DNA from: an uncultured Nitrosomonadales bacterium
GTDB taxonomy: Bacteria; Pseudomonadota; Gammaproteobacteria; Burkholderiales; Methylophilaceae
Direction of reading: 5' to 3'
Length of the DNA stretch: 15,560 nt
NCBI GenBank assembly: GCA_946481065.1
Contig: CAMLMA010000030.1
Coordinates: 1-15,560, forward strand
Program-made: the position numbers and the translations under genes
In this document: piece after piece, positions 14,906 through 15,560 of the stretch
How positions within the stretch are numbered: position 1 is the stretch's first letter
How the letters are laid out: every line of letters begins with the position of its first letter
The notes under the pieces: model-generated
Database searches by the model: none
What the model was told of the DNA's origin: nothing
Seen by the model: the letters and a program-made list of their open reading frames with translations, nothing else

Positions 14906-14944
14906 CCATGAAAAAAGCCGCGAAACCCGCGGCTTTTTTCATGG
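14906..14944. terminator. Strong bidirectional rho-independent terminator
   Basis: A 17-bp perfect stem (14906-14922 with 14928-14944) closes a five-base loop AAACC. The core is GCCGCG/CGCGGC flanked by A6 and T6, and the pairing continues through CATG on the outside. It ends both serB (plus) and the SMP-30-like gene (minus, stop at 15007). Confidence 0.93.
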
Positions 14945-15006
14945 CTAGCGCTAGATCGCCCGTCCTGCAAGACCGCCTGTCATGCACGGCCGATTGCATC
15001 GAACGA

Positions 15007-15560
15007 TCACTTGATATGGATCGGCAACCAGACGACTTCGCCCGCCTTCATGTCCGGCACGATGACGTAGCGTCCATCCCGGCTCATGGCGATGTCTGCC
15101 GACGCCTTGAAACCGGCTTTTACCAGCTTCACTTCGTCCTTCACGGCATCGACACTGAACACCTTGCCGTTCTTCCAGTCGCTGACGAACATCAAGCCCT
15201 TGGGATGATGGACCAATCCATCGCCGCCACCGAAGCCGCTGGCCAGTTCCTGCATCTCACCGGTGGCGAGATCGAGCTTATAGAGGATGCCTGACACGAA
15301 ATCCACCTCCAGCAGGGCCTTGCCCGTATCGTCGGCCAGCAGGCCGTTGGGCGCGAGCACGCGTTTGTCCTTGGCGCCATCGATGAGCAGGGTCACCTTG
15401 CCATCTCGATCGATGCTGTAGATCGCGCCGCCGACACCTTCCAGATTGCCGCTATCGCTGACGTAGAGCATGCCGTGAGGGTCGGCCTCCAGGTCGTTGA
15501 GGAACTTGGGAGTCGTCGGGAATGCCGTCGCGGCCGCGAACACCTGCCATTTGCCGTCAG
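15007..15560 (-). CDS. SMP-30/gluconolactonase-like beta-propeller protein, N-terminus cut by window edge
   Basis: The frame is open from the window edge (DGKWQVF) to a stop at 15007, about 184 residues, so the N-terminal part is missing. Repeats of beta-propeller blades are visible: FLNDLEADPHGMLYVSDSG, VLAPNGLLADDTGKALLEVD, GGGDGLVHHPKGLMFVSDW and a final DGRYVIVPDMKAGEVVWLP. The Asn in FLND, the Asn in APNGLL and the Asp in GGDGLV are at places that hold the divalent metal in SMP-30/gluconolactonases. Many relatives are periplasmic, but a signal peptide, if any, lies outside the window. Lactonase activity is only one possibility; strictosidine-synthase-like or other propellers cannot be excluded. 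The GTG at 15543 is not the true start because coding sequence continues upstream. Confidence 0.82.
   Translation of the reverse strand, partial: DGKWQVFAAATAFPTTPKFLNDLEADPHGMLYVSDSGNLEGVGGAIYSIDRDGKVTLLIDGAKDKRVLAPNGLLADDTGKALLEVDFVSGILYKLDLATGEMQELASGFGGGDGLVHHPKGLMFVSDWKNGKVFSVDAVKDEVKLVKAGFKASADIAMSRDGRYVIVPDMKAGEVVWLPIHIK

Overview
The window is an ordinary, densely coded stretch of a roughly 60 % GC proteobacterial chromosome. Gene content and order point to a betaproteobacterium, probably of the Nitrosomonadales (inference). The evidence is the cluster septation protein A / YciI / BolA / parvulin beside a PHP phosphoesterase, and the run sucC-sucD-(ankyrin)-nadE-glnB. All genes read as intact and share similar codon use. 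I see no rRNA, tRNA, insertion sequence, integrase, CRISPR array or other sign of recent transfer. No stretch over 300 bases lacks a gene; the longest gaps are about 110-155 bases and hold promoters, palindromes or terminators.

Layout, left to right. Bases 1-634 (minus) hold most of a PHP-domain phosphoesterase (YciV/RNase AM type), cut by the window edge. Diverging from it, 749-2737 (plus) is a compact four-gene run: yciB, a YciI-family gene, a bolA-family gene and a secreted PpiC-type peptidyl-prolyl isomerase. It ends at a bidirectional terminator near 2800. A class V aminotransferase (2824-3990, minus) diverges from an M61 PDZ-protease (4029-5786, plus). Next comes feoA-feoB (5894-7923, plus), the ferrous iron uptake pair, with a good Fur-box-like inverted repeat in front of it.

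Bases 8075-13870 (minus) look like one long co-directional block: sucC, sucD, an exported ankyrin-repeat protein, nadE, glnB, a DUF486 membrane protein and a VOC/glyoxalase-fold protein. Most gaps are 1-31 bases; the largest is 78, ahead of nadE. The block joins the succinyl-CoA step of the TCA cycle (carbon), glutamine-dependent NAD synthesis, and the PII sensor of glutamine and 2-oxoglutarate, so carbon, nitrogen and NAD status may be expressed and regulated together. serB (14018-14869, plus) diverges from sucC behind a perfect TATAAT box and ends at an unusually long, perfect bidirectional terminator. The right edge (15007-15560, minus) holds the C-terminal part of an SMP-30/gluconolactonase-like beta-propeller protein.

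I did not find a clearly novel system. The points most worth a second look are the nadE-glnB pairing, the exported ankyrin protein inside the sucCD-nadE-glnB block, the altered membrane-gate motif in a short FeoB, the Fur box and overlapping start region of feoA, and several palindromes in intergenic regions.
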